Of a stretch of DNA of 64,000 bases, positions 1 to 8,700 are shown one piece after another (within the stretch, counting starts at the first letter, position 1; each line of letters begins with the position of its first letter). The DNA is from Pseudescherichia sp031987975 (GTDB lineage: Bacteria; Pseudomonadota; Gammaproteobacteria; Enterobacterales; Enterobacteriaceae). The stretch spans positions 356,258 through 420,257 of the forward strand of contig NZ_DALZYX010000003.1 of assembly GCF_031987975.1 (NCBI RefSeq), given 5' to 3'. The translations under genes and the position numbers were made by a program. The notes beneath the pieces are model-generated. The model saw only the letters and a program-made list of their open reading frames with translations, ran no database searches and was not told the DNA's origin.

Positions 1-2
1 TC

Positions 3-584
3 CTTGGGCCGAAGCTGACCATCTATCAGCAAGATGCCATGACCATGAACTTTGGTGAGCTATCTCAGACCCTGGGTCAGCCGCTGCGCGTCTTTGGTAA
101 CCTGCCCTATAACATCTCTACACCGTTAATGTTCCACCTGTTTAGCTATACTGATGCCATCGCCGATATGCACTTCATGCTGCAAAAAGAGGTGGTGAAT
201 CGTCTGGTTGCAGGCCCGAACAGCAAAGCGTATGGCCGTTTAAGCGTAATGGCACAATACTATTGTCAGGTGATCCCGGTGCTGGAAGTTCCGCCGACGG
301 CCTTTACGCCGCCGCCTAAAGTAGACTCTGCGGTGGTGCGCCTGGTACCGCATGCCACTATGCCGCACCCGGTAAAAGAGGTTCGCGTTCTGAGCCGCAT
401 TACCACCGAAGCGTTTAACCAACGCCGTAAAACCATTCGTAACAGCCTCGGCAATCTGTTTACGCCGGAGGTGTTAACCTCGTTGGGTATTGATCCGGCG
501 GTGCGGGCAGAAAATATCTCTGTCGCCCAGTACTGCCAGATGGCAAACTACCTGACAGATAACGCGCCGCCGAAGGAGAGTTAA
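3..584 (+). CDS. rsmA: RsmA (KsgA), 16S rRNA dimethyladenosine transferase, C-terminal part
   Basis: The gene enters from the left edge, so its N-terminus is missing; an open frame continues upstream of the first internal ATG with residues LGPKLTIYQQDAM typical of KsgA. About 193 residues remain of a family length near 273. The SAM-dependent methyltransferase motif NLPYNIS is visible, followed by the C-terminal helical domain. The enzyme dimethylates two adjacent adenosines in the 3' helix of 16S rRNA late in small-subunit assembly. It is followed after 3 bases by apaG, as in E. coli, where rsmA, apaG and apaH are co-transcribed. Confidence 0.96.
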   Translation, partial: LGPKLTIYQQDAMTMNFGELSQTLGQPLRVFGNLPYNISTPLMFHLFSYTDAIADMHFMLQKEVVNRLVAGPNSKAYGRLSVMAQYYCQVIPVLEVPPTAFTPPPKVDSAVVRLVPHATMPHPVKEVRVLSRITTEAFNQRRKTIRNSLGNLFTPEVLTSLGIDPAVRAENISVAQYCQMANYLTDNAPPKES

Positions 585-587
585 GCC

Positions 588-965
588 ATGATCAATTCGC
601 CCCGGGTATGTGTTCAGGTACAAAGCGTCTATATCGAATCGCAGTCGGCACCCGACGAACAGCGCTATGTTTTCGCCTACACGGTGACCATCCGTAACCT
701 GGGACGCACGCCCGTGCAGCTGCTAGGGCGCTACTGGCTTATCACTAACGGCAATGGCCGTGAAACCGAGGTACAGGGCGAAGGTGTGGTTGGCGTCCAG
801 CCGCACATTGCCCCCGGCGAAGAGTATCAATACACCAGCGGAGCGGTTATCGAAACGCCGCTGGGTACCATGCAGGGCCACTATGAGATGATCGATGCCG
901 AGGGCAAGCCGTTCCGCATCGCCATACCGGTCTTCCGACTTGCCGTTTCAACTCTCATTCATTAA
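588..965 (+). CDS. apaG: ApaG, FN3-like domain protein
   Basis: The product has 125 residues, exactly the family's usual length, and a single ApaG domain with a fibronectin-III-like fold (core around residues 20-115, including GRYWLITNG and the PGEEYQYTSG stretch). E. coli mutants have been linked to cobalt and magnesium phenotypes, but the biochemical role is not settled. It sits between rsmA and apaH with gaps of 3 bases on each side, so translational coupling within one operon is likely. Confidence 0.95.
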   Translation: MINSPRVCVQVQSVYIESQSAPDEQRYVFAYTVTIRNLGRTPVQLLGRYWLITNGNGRETEVQGEGVVGVQPHIAPGEEYQYTSGAVIETPLGTMQGHYEMIDAEGKPFRIAIPVFRLAVSTLIH

Positions 966-968
966 TCC

Positions 969-1817
969 ATGTCAACATATCTTATTGGCGACGTTCATGG
1001 TTGCTACGATGAACTGATCGCATTGTTAAAACAGGTCGCGTTTGATCCTAAAACCGATACCCTCTGGTTAACGGGCGATCTGGTTGCGCGCGGCCCGGCA
1101 TCGCTGAAGGTGCTGCGCTTTGTTAAGTCCTTAGGGGACAGCGTGCGCATCGTGCTGGGCAACCATGACCTGCACCTGCTGGCGGTGTTTGCCGGCATCA
1201 GTAAAAATAAACCGAAGGATCGTATTACGCCGCTGCTGGAAGCACCGGATGCCGATGAGCTGCTGAACTGGCTGCGTCGCCAGCCGCTGCTGCAGGTAGA
1301 CGAAGAGAAAAAGCTGGTGATGGCGCACGCGGGGATCACTCCCCAGTGGGATCTGCCGACGGCTCAGGCCTGCGCCCGGGATGCTGAAGCGGTGCTCGCC
1401 AGCGACTCCTACCCGCTCTTTTTAGATGCGATGTATGGCGACCTGCCCAACAACTGGAGCCAGGATCTAACCGGTCTGGCGCGCCTGCGCTTTATCACCA
1501 ACGCCTTTACGCGGATGCGCTACTGCTTCCCGAATGGCCAGCTGGACATGTACTGCAAAGATATGCCGGACAACGCCCCTGCCCCGCTGAAGCCATGGTT
1601 TGTGATCCCAGGCCCGGTGACCCAGGAGTACAGCGTGGTGTTTGGTCACTGGGCGTCGCTGGAGGGGAAAGGCACACCGGAGGGCGTCTACGCCCTCGAT
1701 ACCGGCTGCTGCTGGGGTGGCGTTCTGACCTGCCTGCGTTGGGAAGATAAAGCCTACTTTACCCAGGCGTCGAGCCGCCATCTGGATCTGGGCGAAGGTG
1801 AGGTGGTTGCTTCGTAA
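969..1817 (+). CDS. apaH: ApaH, symmetrical diadenosine tetraphosphatase
   Basis: The product has 282 residues and the calcineurin-like phosphoesterase signature: GDVHGCYDEL near the N-terminus, GDLVARGP around residue 36 and GNHDLH around residue 64, which bind the two catalytic metals. The enzyme splits Ap4A into two ADP and limits accumulation of Np4N alarmones and Np4 RNA caps. It is the last gene of the rsmA-apaG-apaH group and converges on folA, with a palindrome between them. Confidence 0.96.
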   Translation: MSTYLIGDVHGCYDELIALLKQVAFDPKTDTLWLTGDLVARGPASLKVLRFVKSLGDSVRIVLGNHDLHLLAVFAGISKNKPKDRITPLLEAPDADELLNWLRRQPLLQVDEEKKLVMAHAGITPQWDLPTAQACARDAEAVLASDSYPLFLDAMYGDLPNNWSQDLTGLARLRFITNAFTRMRYCFPNGQLDMYCKDMPDNAPAPLKPWFVIPGPVTQEYSVVFGHWASLEGKGTPEGVYALDTGCCWGGVLTCLRWEDKAYFTQASSRHLDLGEGEVVAS

Positions 1818-1822
1818 TGTTC

Positions 1823-1850
1823 TCCCCGGCGACGCTGCGCTTGCCGGGGA
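1823..1850. repeat. REP-like palindrome / terminator between apaH and folA
   Basis: The arms TCCCCGGC and GCCGGGGA pair perfectly around a loop containing gacgctgcgctt, which resembles the REP-like core seen elsewhere in this window. It lies between two convergent genes and could end transcription from both sides. There is no clear T-run, so stabilisation of 3' ends is as likely as intrinsic termination. Confidence 0.55.
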
Positions 1851-1856
1851 TACGCG

Positions 1857-2336
1857 TTAACGACGCTCGAGGATCTCAAAGCAGTAGCTGTGGGAGTTCT
1901 GCGCGTCGGCATCGTGAAACTCGCTAAAGGTGGACTCCCAGTCGTCCGGCTCGTAGTCCGGGAAGTGAGTATCTCCTTCCACTTCCGCATCGATATGCGT
2001 CAGATAGAGGCGCTGGGCCTGCGGCAAAAACTGCTCGTAAATACGCCCACCACCGATCACCATAATCTCTTCCGCATCGCCACAGGCGGCAATTGCATCC
2101 TCAATAGAGCTAACCCACTGGACACGGTCGTCACTGCCCGGCTGGCTGCTGATGACAATGTTTTTACGACCCGGCAGCGGACGTCCGATGGACTCCCAGG
2201 TCAGGCGGCCCATCACCACCGGTTTGTTTAACGTATTGCGTTTAAACCAGGCGAGATCGGCAGGCAAATTCCACGGCATGGCGTTTTCCATACCAATTAC
2301 GCGATCGATCGCTAACGCCGCAATCAGACTGATCAT
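1857..2336 (-). CDS. folA: FolA, dihydrofolate reductase (chromosomal)
   Basis: The start was set at MISLIAAL, giving 159 residues, the exact E. coli length; the longer frame has no family support. The enzyme reduces dihydrofolate to tetrahydrofolate with NADPH and is the target of trimethoprim. Catalytic Asp27 is in place, in PWNLPADLAWF, and the Met20 loop residues GMENAMPW are normal. Position 45 in the cofactor-binding MGRxTWES segment is Leu where E. coli has His. Pro21, Ala26, Leu28 and Trp30 are as in wild-type E. coli, so no classic resistance change is visible at these positions. Confidence 0.97.
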   Translation of the reverse strand: MISLIAALAIDRVIGMENAMPWNLPADLAWFKRNTLNKPVVMGRLTWESIGRPLPGRKNIVISSQPGSDDRVQWVSSIEDAIAACGDAEEIMVIGGGRIYEQFLPQAQRLYLTHIDAEVEGDTHFPDYEPDDWESTFSEFHDADAQNSHSYCFEILERR

Positions 2337-2367
2337 TGTATATATCCCGGAGCTAAAAATTGTCGCC

Positions 2368-2396
2368 ACTATACGGAAAGCGCTGACGCTCGTCGA
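2368..2396 (-). promoter_or_regulatory. Candidate folA promoter
   Basis: Reading leftward, TCGACG and TATAGT are separated by 17 bases, with the -10 about 32 bases before the folA start codon. The -10 box is good and the -35 is weak. This is inferred from sequence only. Confidence 0.45.
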
Positions 2397-2434
2397 CTGG
2401 CGGCAAGGTAAAGGGAACGAAAATTTTTCATTCT

Positions 2435-2469
2435 GCTGGCAGGCCCGCAGTTGCCTCCGGGCCGCCAGC
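2435..2469 (-). terminator. Strong hairpin downstream of kefC
   Basis: GCTGGC-a-GGCCCG pairs with CGGGCC-GCCAGC, a 12-bp GC-rich stem with one bulged base, 9 bases beyond the kefC stop codon. No U-tract follows at once; AAAAATTTT lies several bases downstream. It may end or protect kefFC transcripts before folA. Confidence 0.5.
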
Positions 2470-2477
2470 GTAGATGA

Positions 2478-4340
2478 TTAAACCGTCGGCTTCGCCTGCG
2501 GCTCGTCGCTGGCATCGCCGGAGTGTTTACCCTCCTCCGTACCCTGCCAGCCGTGCCGCTGGGTATGAGAGAGGTGCGCCCGATCCTCGGTGATGATCTC
2601 CGTCAGCATCGCGCTGGTGCGTTTGAATACCGCGGCTCGCGCCTGGGTATCGTCCTCACCCTGAACCATCTCCTCTATCATGTCTGAATTATAGCGGCGA
2701 AATAGATCGGCGCGCTCCCGAGCCTCATACTCTCCCAGCCCAAGGCTCTCCAGCGCCAGGCGGCCGGTACGCAGTGCGCCTTCAAAGGTTTCACGCTCTG
2801 GACGCTCTACGCCCGCCTGGCGCAGACGAATAAAGTGATCGACGTCGCGGGCGCGAGCAACGATCTGCAGATGCGGGAAGTGCTCTTTGACCAGCTCGGT
2901 AAGCTGCAGGTTGGCCTTGGGATCGTCAATGGCGTTGATCAGCACCTCGGCCTTGCCCGCCCCGGCGGACTCCAGCAGATCTACGCGAGTCGCATCGCCG
3001 TAGAAGACCTTCATACCAAACTTGCGCAGGGTCTCAATATGGTCGGGATCGTGATCGAGTACGACCATTTTCACCCCGCTGGAGAGCAGCAGACGCCCGG
3101 CAATCTGTCCGAAACGTCCGAAGCCCGCAATAATGACCCGCGGCTGCTCTTCGTCAATTTCATCCGCCTCACGCTGCTGGCCCGTGGTCTTGCTATCAAG
3201 ACGGGTGAGCAACACCAGTAGCAGCGGCGTTGCTGCCATTGAGAGCGCCACCGCCAGGGTGAGCGCTTTAGCCCACTCGGGATCGAGCACGTTGGCGCTC
3301 TGCGCCGTGCCAAACACCACGAAGGCAAATTCGCTCCCCTGCCCCAGCAGGACCGCGAACCAGCGCCGCTGTTTGCCAGGCACCTTTAACGGTCGGGCTA
3401 TCAGCCACAGCACCAGGGTTTTAATCACCAGGAAGCCCACCAGCAGGATGATAATGCGTAGCGGGTGCGTCACCAGAGTACCAAAGTCGATAGACATACC
3501 GACGCCGATAAAGAACAGCCCCAGCAGCAGGCCTTTAAACGGCTCGATATCGCTCTCCAGCGCATGGCGGTATTCGGAGCTGGCCAGCAGCACTCCGGCC
3601 AGGAAGGCCCCCATCGCCATCGACAGCCCGGCCTCTTCCAGCAACAGCCCGAAGCCAAAGACCAGGAATAGCGCGACGGCGCTGAACACTTCCCGCAGGC
3701 CAGTGCGAGCGACAAAGCGCAGCGCCGGGCGCGCAACGTAGCGGCCAATCAGCACCACGATAGCCAGCGCGGCGACCACCTTCAGCGCCGAAAGGGTAAA
3801 GGCACCCAGGGTAGTGGCCCCGCCACTGGCTGCCAGCAGGGGGATCATCGCCACCAGCGGAATGGCGGCGATATCCTGGAACAGCAGAACGGCAAAGGCG
3901 CTGCGTCCCATCTGCGAGACCATCAGGTTACGCTCGTTCATCGCCTGCATGGCGATCGCCGTCGAGGAGAGTCCCAGCGTCAGGCCGATCAGCACCGCGA
4001 CCTGCCAGCGCAGACCCAGCGCCATACAGAACGCACCCAGCAGCAGGCCACAGACCAGCATTTGCAATGCGCCGCCGCCAAACACCGAGGCGCGTAGCTT
4101 CCACAGCCGCTGGGGATCCAGCTCAAGACCGATGACAAACAGCATCAGCACCACGCCGATCTCAGCGAAGTGCAGGATCGACTCGGCGTCGGTGACCAGC
4201 CGCAGCCCCCACGGACCAATAATGCAGCCCGCAATCAGATAGCCGAGCACCGAGCCGAGGCCGAGGCGCACCGCAATCGGCACGATCAGCGCCGCCGATC
4301 CCAGGTAGATCAGCGCCTGTATCAGGGTATGGCTATCCAT
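2478..4340 (-). CDS. kefC: KefC, glutathione-gated K+/H+ antiporter
   Basis: At 620 residues it matches E. coli KefC exactly in length. An N-terminal CPA2-type membrane domain of about 12 segments (residues 1-380) is followed by an RCK/KTN Rossmann domain starting near residue 400 with IIAGFGRFG. The regulatory loop HALESDIEPFKG is present. Glutathione holds the channel closed and glutathione-electrophile adducts open it, causing K+ loss and protective cytoplasmic acidification. Its start overlaps the end of kefF by 8 bases, so the two subunits are translationally coupled. Confidence 0.96.
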   Translation of the reverse strand: MDSHTLIQALIYLGSAALIVPIAVRLGLGSVLGYLIAGCIIGPWGLRLVTDAESILHFAEIGVVLMLFVIGLELDPQRLWKLRASVFGGGALQMLVCGLLLGAFCMALGLRWQVAVLIGLTLGLSSTAIAMQAMNERNLMVSQMGRSAFAVLLFQDIAAIPLVAMIPLLAASGGATTLGAFTLSALKVVAALAIVVLIGRYVARPALRFVARTGLREVFSAVALFLVFGFGLLLEEAGLSMAMGAFLAGVLLASSEYRHALESDIEPFKGLLLGLFFIGVGMSIDFGTLVTHPLRIIILLVGFLVIKTLVLWLIARPLKVPGKQRRWFAVLLGQGSEFAFVVFGTAQSANVLDPEWAKALTLAVALSMAATPLLLVLLTRLDSKTTGQQREADEIDEEQPRVIIAGFGRFGQIAGRLLLSSGVKMVVLDHDPDHIETLRKFGMKVFYGDATRVDLLESAGAGKAEVLINAIDDPKANLQLTELVKEHFPHLQIVARARDVDHFIRLRQAGVERPERETFEGALRTGRLALESLGLGEYEARERADLFRRYNSDMIEEMVQGEDDTQARAAVFKRTSAMLTEIITEDRAHLSHTQRHGWQGTEEGKHSGDASDEPQAKPTV

Positions 4341-4863
4341 GATTCACCTCCTGCCACGCCATCAACCGCTGTTTATAGTGACGCGCCTTGGCATTCAAGG
4401 TTTCATCATCGTTGACGAACGTGTTGTGCATAGAGAAAGGGGCCAGCCACTTCATGCCGCAGTAGATTGCCGTGGCCTGTAGGGGCTGCGCCAGGGCTTC
4501 AAAGCCTGGGTGCGATCCAATATCGAAGTGATGCTCGCCGCCGCCGGTGGTCACGGCCCACAGCAGATGCTTGCCGTGCAGGGCCGTACCGCCCTCACCG
4601 TAGGCCCAGCCGTGGGTCAGGACTTTATCCATCCATAGCTTGAGCAGCGGCGGGACGCTATACCACTGGAGAGGATGCTGCCAGACCACCAGCTCAGCGC
4701 GTGATACGGCCTCCTGTTCGGCGGCGATATCGATATTGAAGTCGGGATAGAGTTGGTAAAGCGAGCGGATCTCGACGCCGTCCAGCGTTCCTGCCTGTTC
4801 AAGCATCCGCTTATTCGCGTGCGAATGCCGCGGATAGGGATGGGCATAAATAATCAGAATCAT
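4333..4863 (-). CDS. kefF: KefF, ancillary subunit of KefC and quinone oxidoreductase
   Basis: The product has 176 residues with a flavodoxin-like fold: it begins MILIIYAHPYPRHSHANKRM, contains the FMN-site segment WQHPLQWYSVPPLLK, and ends with the usual YdeQ/KefF-type C-terminus. In E. coli KefF is required for full KefC activity and also reduces quinones. Here it is the first gene of kefFC. A very large inverted repeat lies immediately upstream and overlaps the ribosome-binding region, so expression may be controlled at that point. Confidence 0.94.
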   Translation of the reverse strand: MILIIYAHPYPRHSHANKRMLEQAGTLDGVEIRSLYQLYPDFNIDIAAEQEAVSRAELVVWQHPLQWYSVPPLLKLWMDKVLTHGWAYGEGGTALHGKHLLWAVTTGGGEHHFDIGSHPGFEALAQPLQATAIYCGMKWLAPFSMHNTFVNDDETLNAKARHYKQRLMAWQEVNHG

Positions 4864-4865
4864 TC

Positions 4866-4919
4866 ATTAACCTGTCTAAACTGCACTGTTGTAATGGCAG
4901 TGAGTTTAGACAGTTAATG
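4866..4919 (-). promoter_or_regulatory. Large inverted repeat covering the kefF leader and ribosome-binding region
   Basis: CTGTCTAAACTGCACTG (4872-4888) pairs with CAGTGAGTTTAGACAG (4898-4913), with one bulge, and the match continues outward through CATTAA/TTAATG with one more extra base. The total is about 22 bp around a 9-base loop. The inner end lies two bases from the kefF ATG, and the AGG of the ribosome-binding site is inside the right arm of the transcript hairpin. It could be an operator for an unidentified repressor or an RNA hairpin that hides the ribosome-binding site. Confidence 0.6.
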
Positions 4920-4950
4920 GATGCGCTTACAGAAGAAAGATCCGCTTTGC

Positions 4951-5172
4951 TTACTCTTTTTCTATCAGCTGGGAGACATCGGACGTTTTGATCTGACGGC
5001 TATAGCCCTGCTGGTCAACGTAGCGGGTCATGCCGGTATCTTTATCAATTTCCGGCTTGCCCTGGGTGACAATCATCTCACCGCTTTTGGTCGACATGAT
5101 GTAGTCGCTGGAGCAGCCCACCAGCGACAGCGATACGGCACCCAGTAACAGAACAGCAGCAATCCTCTTCAT
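4951..5172 (-). CDS. DUF903 (YgdI/YgdR-type) small lipoprotein, copy 1
   Basis: The product has 73 residues. A lipoprotein signal peptide ends in the lipobox LVGC, with Cys20 the predicted lipidated residue and Ser at +2, consistent with outer-membrane sorting. The mature part, about 50 residues, carries the YgdI/YgdR pattern SGEMIVTQGKPEIDKDTGM followed by RQIKTSDVSQL, an SH3-like fold in this family. No function is known. A second copy lies just upstream on the same strand. In E. coli this position holds yaaU, fix and cai. Confidence 0.85.
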   Translation of the reverse strand: MKRIAAVLLLGAVSLSLVGCSSDYIMSTKSGEMIVTQGKPEIDKDTGMTRYVDQQGYSRQIKTSDVSQLIEKE

Positions 5173-5308
5173 AACACTCTCCTAAAATCGTAGAGATGAG
5201 AGTGTAGCGAAGCGATATATTATTTAGTATCGCAAAAATATATTAAAATGCTAACGGCGAAGCGATTAGAAATATATTCATCTGAGTTATTATTCATGCA
5301 GCAATAAT

Positions 5309-5340
5309 AAAAAAGCCCGGCAGTGTTACACTACCGGGCG
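5309..5340 (-). terminator. Intrinsic terminator of lipoprotein gene copy 2
   Basis: GCCCGGCAGTG and CACTACCGGGC pair with one G-T type mismatch around TTA, and on the minus strand the stem is followed by TTTTTTATTATT. It lies 26 bases beyond the stop codon of the upstream lipoprotein gene, so the two lipoprotein genes are probably separate transcription units. Confidence 0.85.
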
Positions 5341-5365
5341 TTGGGCGACAAGCTTAAGAATAAAA

Positions 5366-5599
5366 TTAGTTATCGAGTTCGCTCATATTTTTCAGCTGGT
5401 CGCGATTGATCTGCTCTGTTTGACCCGTTGCGGCATTTTTATACGACACCATGCCGGTGTCATCATCGACCTGCGGCTTTCCATCAGTAACGATAGTTTT
5501 GCCATCGGTCGTTTTCACGGCCTGATTAGAGGAGCAACCTGCTACGGTAAACAACGTTGCTGCGGCTAAAACAGATGCCATAAGAGTGCGCTTTTGCAT
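5366..5599 (-). CDS. DUF903 (YgdI/YgdR-type) small lipoprotein, copy 2
   Basis: The product has 77 residues, with signal peptide and lipobox VAGC (Cys22) followed by SSN. The mature domain has TTDGKTIVTDGKPQVDDDTGM and QTEQINRDQLKNM, the same layout as its neighbour, so the pair arose from an old duplication or from two members of one family brought together. A GGGAGA ribosome-binding site precedes the ATG. It has its own terminator. Function is unknown; stress or envelope roles are only suggested for relatives. Confidence 0.87.
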   Translation of the reverse strand: MQKRTLMASVLAAATLFTVAGCSSNQAVKTTDGKTIVTDGKPQVDDDTGMVSYKNAATGQTEQINRDQLKNMSELDN

Positions 5600-5733
5600 G
5601 GTGTTCTCCCTGCTTTTCAGTGATTTTCAGTGGTCTTCCTGATTAAAGGTAGACTATTTGTCTGATGTTTCAGGAGAATACAGAACACTCTTATACGCCA
5701 GGCAATAACACAATGCCGTAACTGCTTAAAATG

Positions 5734-5757
5734 AAAAAACCCGCCGGAGCGGGTTTT
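5734..5757 (-). terminator. carAB terminator
   Basis: AACCCGC and GCGGGTT flank a CGGA loop, and the transcript stem is followed by TTTTTT. It lies 19 bases beyond the carB stop codon. The A and T runs on both sides allow it to work in either direction. Confidence 0.88.
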
Positions 5758-5775
5758 GGCAACATAGCAGGACGC

Positions 5776-8700
5776 TTATTTAGCGATCTGGGCGTGCATC
5801 TCCTGTACGGAGGTGACTTTCTCGGTAGCATCTGCATTCAGCGCCATCGCCGTGGCGAAGCCGCCGTTCAGCGTGGTGTCGTAGTGCACTTTGTACTGCA
5901 GGGCGCTGCGGCGGATCAGTTTGGAGTCCTCAATCGCCTGACGGCCTGCGGTAGTGTTGATGATGTAGGTGTACTCGCCATTCTTGATACGATCCTGAAT
6001 GTGCGGACGACCTTCATGCACCTTGTTCACCAGACGCGGGTTGATACCGGCCTCGCCCAGCACAATTGCCGTGCCGTGGGTGGCATCCAGCTCAAAGCCG
6101 AACTTCAGCAGCTTGGCGGCCAGGTCTACTACGCGCTCTTTATCACCTTCGCGTACGGAGAGCAGCGCCCGGCCCTGTTTCTTCATGGTCGAGTTACTGC
6201 CCAGCTGCGCCTTGGCAAACGCCTCGGCAAAGGTGCGGCCTACGCCCATGACCTCACCGGTAGAGCGCATCTCTGGCCCTAACAGCGGATCCACGCCAGG
6301 GAACTTGTTGAACGGCAACACGACCTCTTTCACCGAGTAGTACGGCGGGATAATCTCTTTAGTCACGCCCTGCTCGGCCAGAGTTTTACCTGCCATTACC
6401 CGCGCTGCCACCTTCGCCAGCGGCACGCCGGTGGCTTTGGAGACGAACGGTACGGTACGCGCCGCGCGTGGGTTGACCTCAATCAGGTAAACTTCGTTGT
6501 CTTTCACCGCGAACTGCACGTTCATCAGGCCGCGCACCTGCAGCTCGAAGGCCAGCTTTTGCACCTGCTGGCGCATCACGTCCTGGATCTCCTGGCTCAG
6601 GGTGTAAGCCGGCAGTGAACAGGCCGAGTCACCTGAGTGCACGCCCGCCTGCTCAATGTGCTCCATAATGCCGCCAATCAGCACCATTTCGCCGTCGCAG
6701 ATAGCGTCAACGTCTACCTCTACCGCGTCGTCAAGGAAGCGATCCAGCAGCACCGGTGCGTCGTTGGAGACGCTGACCGCCGTCATAAAGTAGCGACGCA
6801 GGTCGATCTCGTCGTAGACGATCTCCATTGCCCGACCGCCCAGCACGTAAGAGGGGCGCACCACCAGCGGGTAGCCAATCTCTTTCGCCTTCTCTACCGC
6901 CTGCTCGATAGCGGTCACGGTGGCGTTCGCCGGCTGCTTCAGCTTCAGACGATCTACCGCCTGCTGGAAACGCTCGCGGTCTTCAGCGCGGTCGATGGCA
7001 TCCGGGCTGGTACCGATAACCGGCACGCCAGCGGCTTCCAGGGTACGAGCCAGCTTCAGCGGGGTCTGGCCGCCGTACTGCACGATAACGCCCTTCGGCT
7101 TCTCGATGCGGACGATTTCCAGTACGTCTTCCAACGTTACCGGCTCGAAGTAGAGGCGGTCAGAGGTATCGTAGTCAGTGGAGACGGTCTCCGGGTTACA
7201 GTTGACCATGATGGTCTCGTAGCCATCTTCACGCAGCGCCAGCGAGGCGTGTACGCAGCAGTAGTCAAACTCGATGCCCTGGCCGATACGGTTTGGACCG
7301 CCACCCAGCACCATGATTTTGTCACGATCCTGAGTCGGGTTAGCCTCACACTCCTCCTCGTAGGTGGAGTACATGTAGGCAGTATCGGTGGAGAACTCTG
7401 CCGCACAGGTGTCCACGCGCTTGTAGACTGGGTGCAGGTCGTACTGGTCGCGCAGCTTGCGCACTTCGGATTCACGTACGCCCGCCAGCTTAGCCAGACG
7501 CGCATCGGCGAAACCTTTACGCTTCAGCTGGCGCAGGAAATTAGCGTCGAGGCCGTTGATGCCCACTTCCGCCACCTTCTCTTCCAGGCGCACCAGCTCT
7601 TCAATCTGTACCAGGAACCAGCGGTCGATGTTAGTCAGGTTAAAGACGCCATCAACCGACAGGCCCGCACGGAACGCATCCGCGATATACCAGATACGCT
7701 CTGCGCCCGCGTCTTTCAGCTCACGGCGGATTTTGGTCAGCGCTTCCGGATCGTCCAGGCTCACCTTCGGGTCAAAACCGGTCGCGCCCACTTCCAGGCC
7801 GCGCAGCGCTTTCTGCAGCGACTCCTGCTGGGTGCGGCCAATCGCCATTACTTCACCTACGGATTTCATCTGGGTGGTCAGACGGTCGTTGGCACCGACG
7901 AACTTCTCGAAGTTGAAGCGTGGAATTTTGGTGACCACATAGTCAATGGATGGCTCAAACGACGCCGGGGTACGGCCACCGGTGATGTCGTTCATCAGCT
8001 CGTCGAGGGTATAGCCCACCGCCAGCTTGGCCGCGACTTTCGCAATCGGGAAGCCGGTTGCCTTCGACGCCAGCGCCGAGGAGCGAGAGACGCGCGGGTT
8101 CATCTCGATAACGATCAGGCGACCGTTCTTCGGGTTCACCGAGAACTGGACGTTCGAGCCGCCGGTTTCGACGCCGATTTCACGCAGTACCGCCATCGAG
8201 GCGTTACGCATGATCTGATACTCTTTGTCGGTCAGGGTCTGCGCCGGAGCGACGGTGATGGAGTCACCGGTATGGATACCCATGGCGTCAAAGTTCTCGA
8301 TAGAGCAGACGATGATGCAGTTGTCGTTCTTATCGCGCACCACCTCCATCTCGTACTCTTTCCAGCCGATCAGCGACTCATCAATCAGCAGCTCGTTGGT
8401 TGGGGAGAGATCCAGACCGCGGGCGCAGATCTCTTCAAACTCTTCGCGGTTGTAAGCGATGCCGCCGCCGGTGCCGCCCATGGTGAATGAGGGGCGAATA
8501 ATGCACGGATAACCGACGTCAGCGGCAACCGCCAGGGCCTCTTCCATGTTATGCGCAATGCCGGAACGAGCGGTGTCGAGACCAATTTTCTTCATGGCGA
8601 CGTCGAAACGGCGGCGATCTTCCGCTTTATCAATCGCGTCGGCGGTGGCACCGATCATGGTCACGCCAAACTCTTCCAGAACGCCCTGGCGCTCCAGCTC

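Noticed and set aside
6637..8490. A 617-codon open frame antisense to carB
   Set aside because: Same reason: mirror of a biased, conserved gene, no ribosome-binding site, no recognisable domain.
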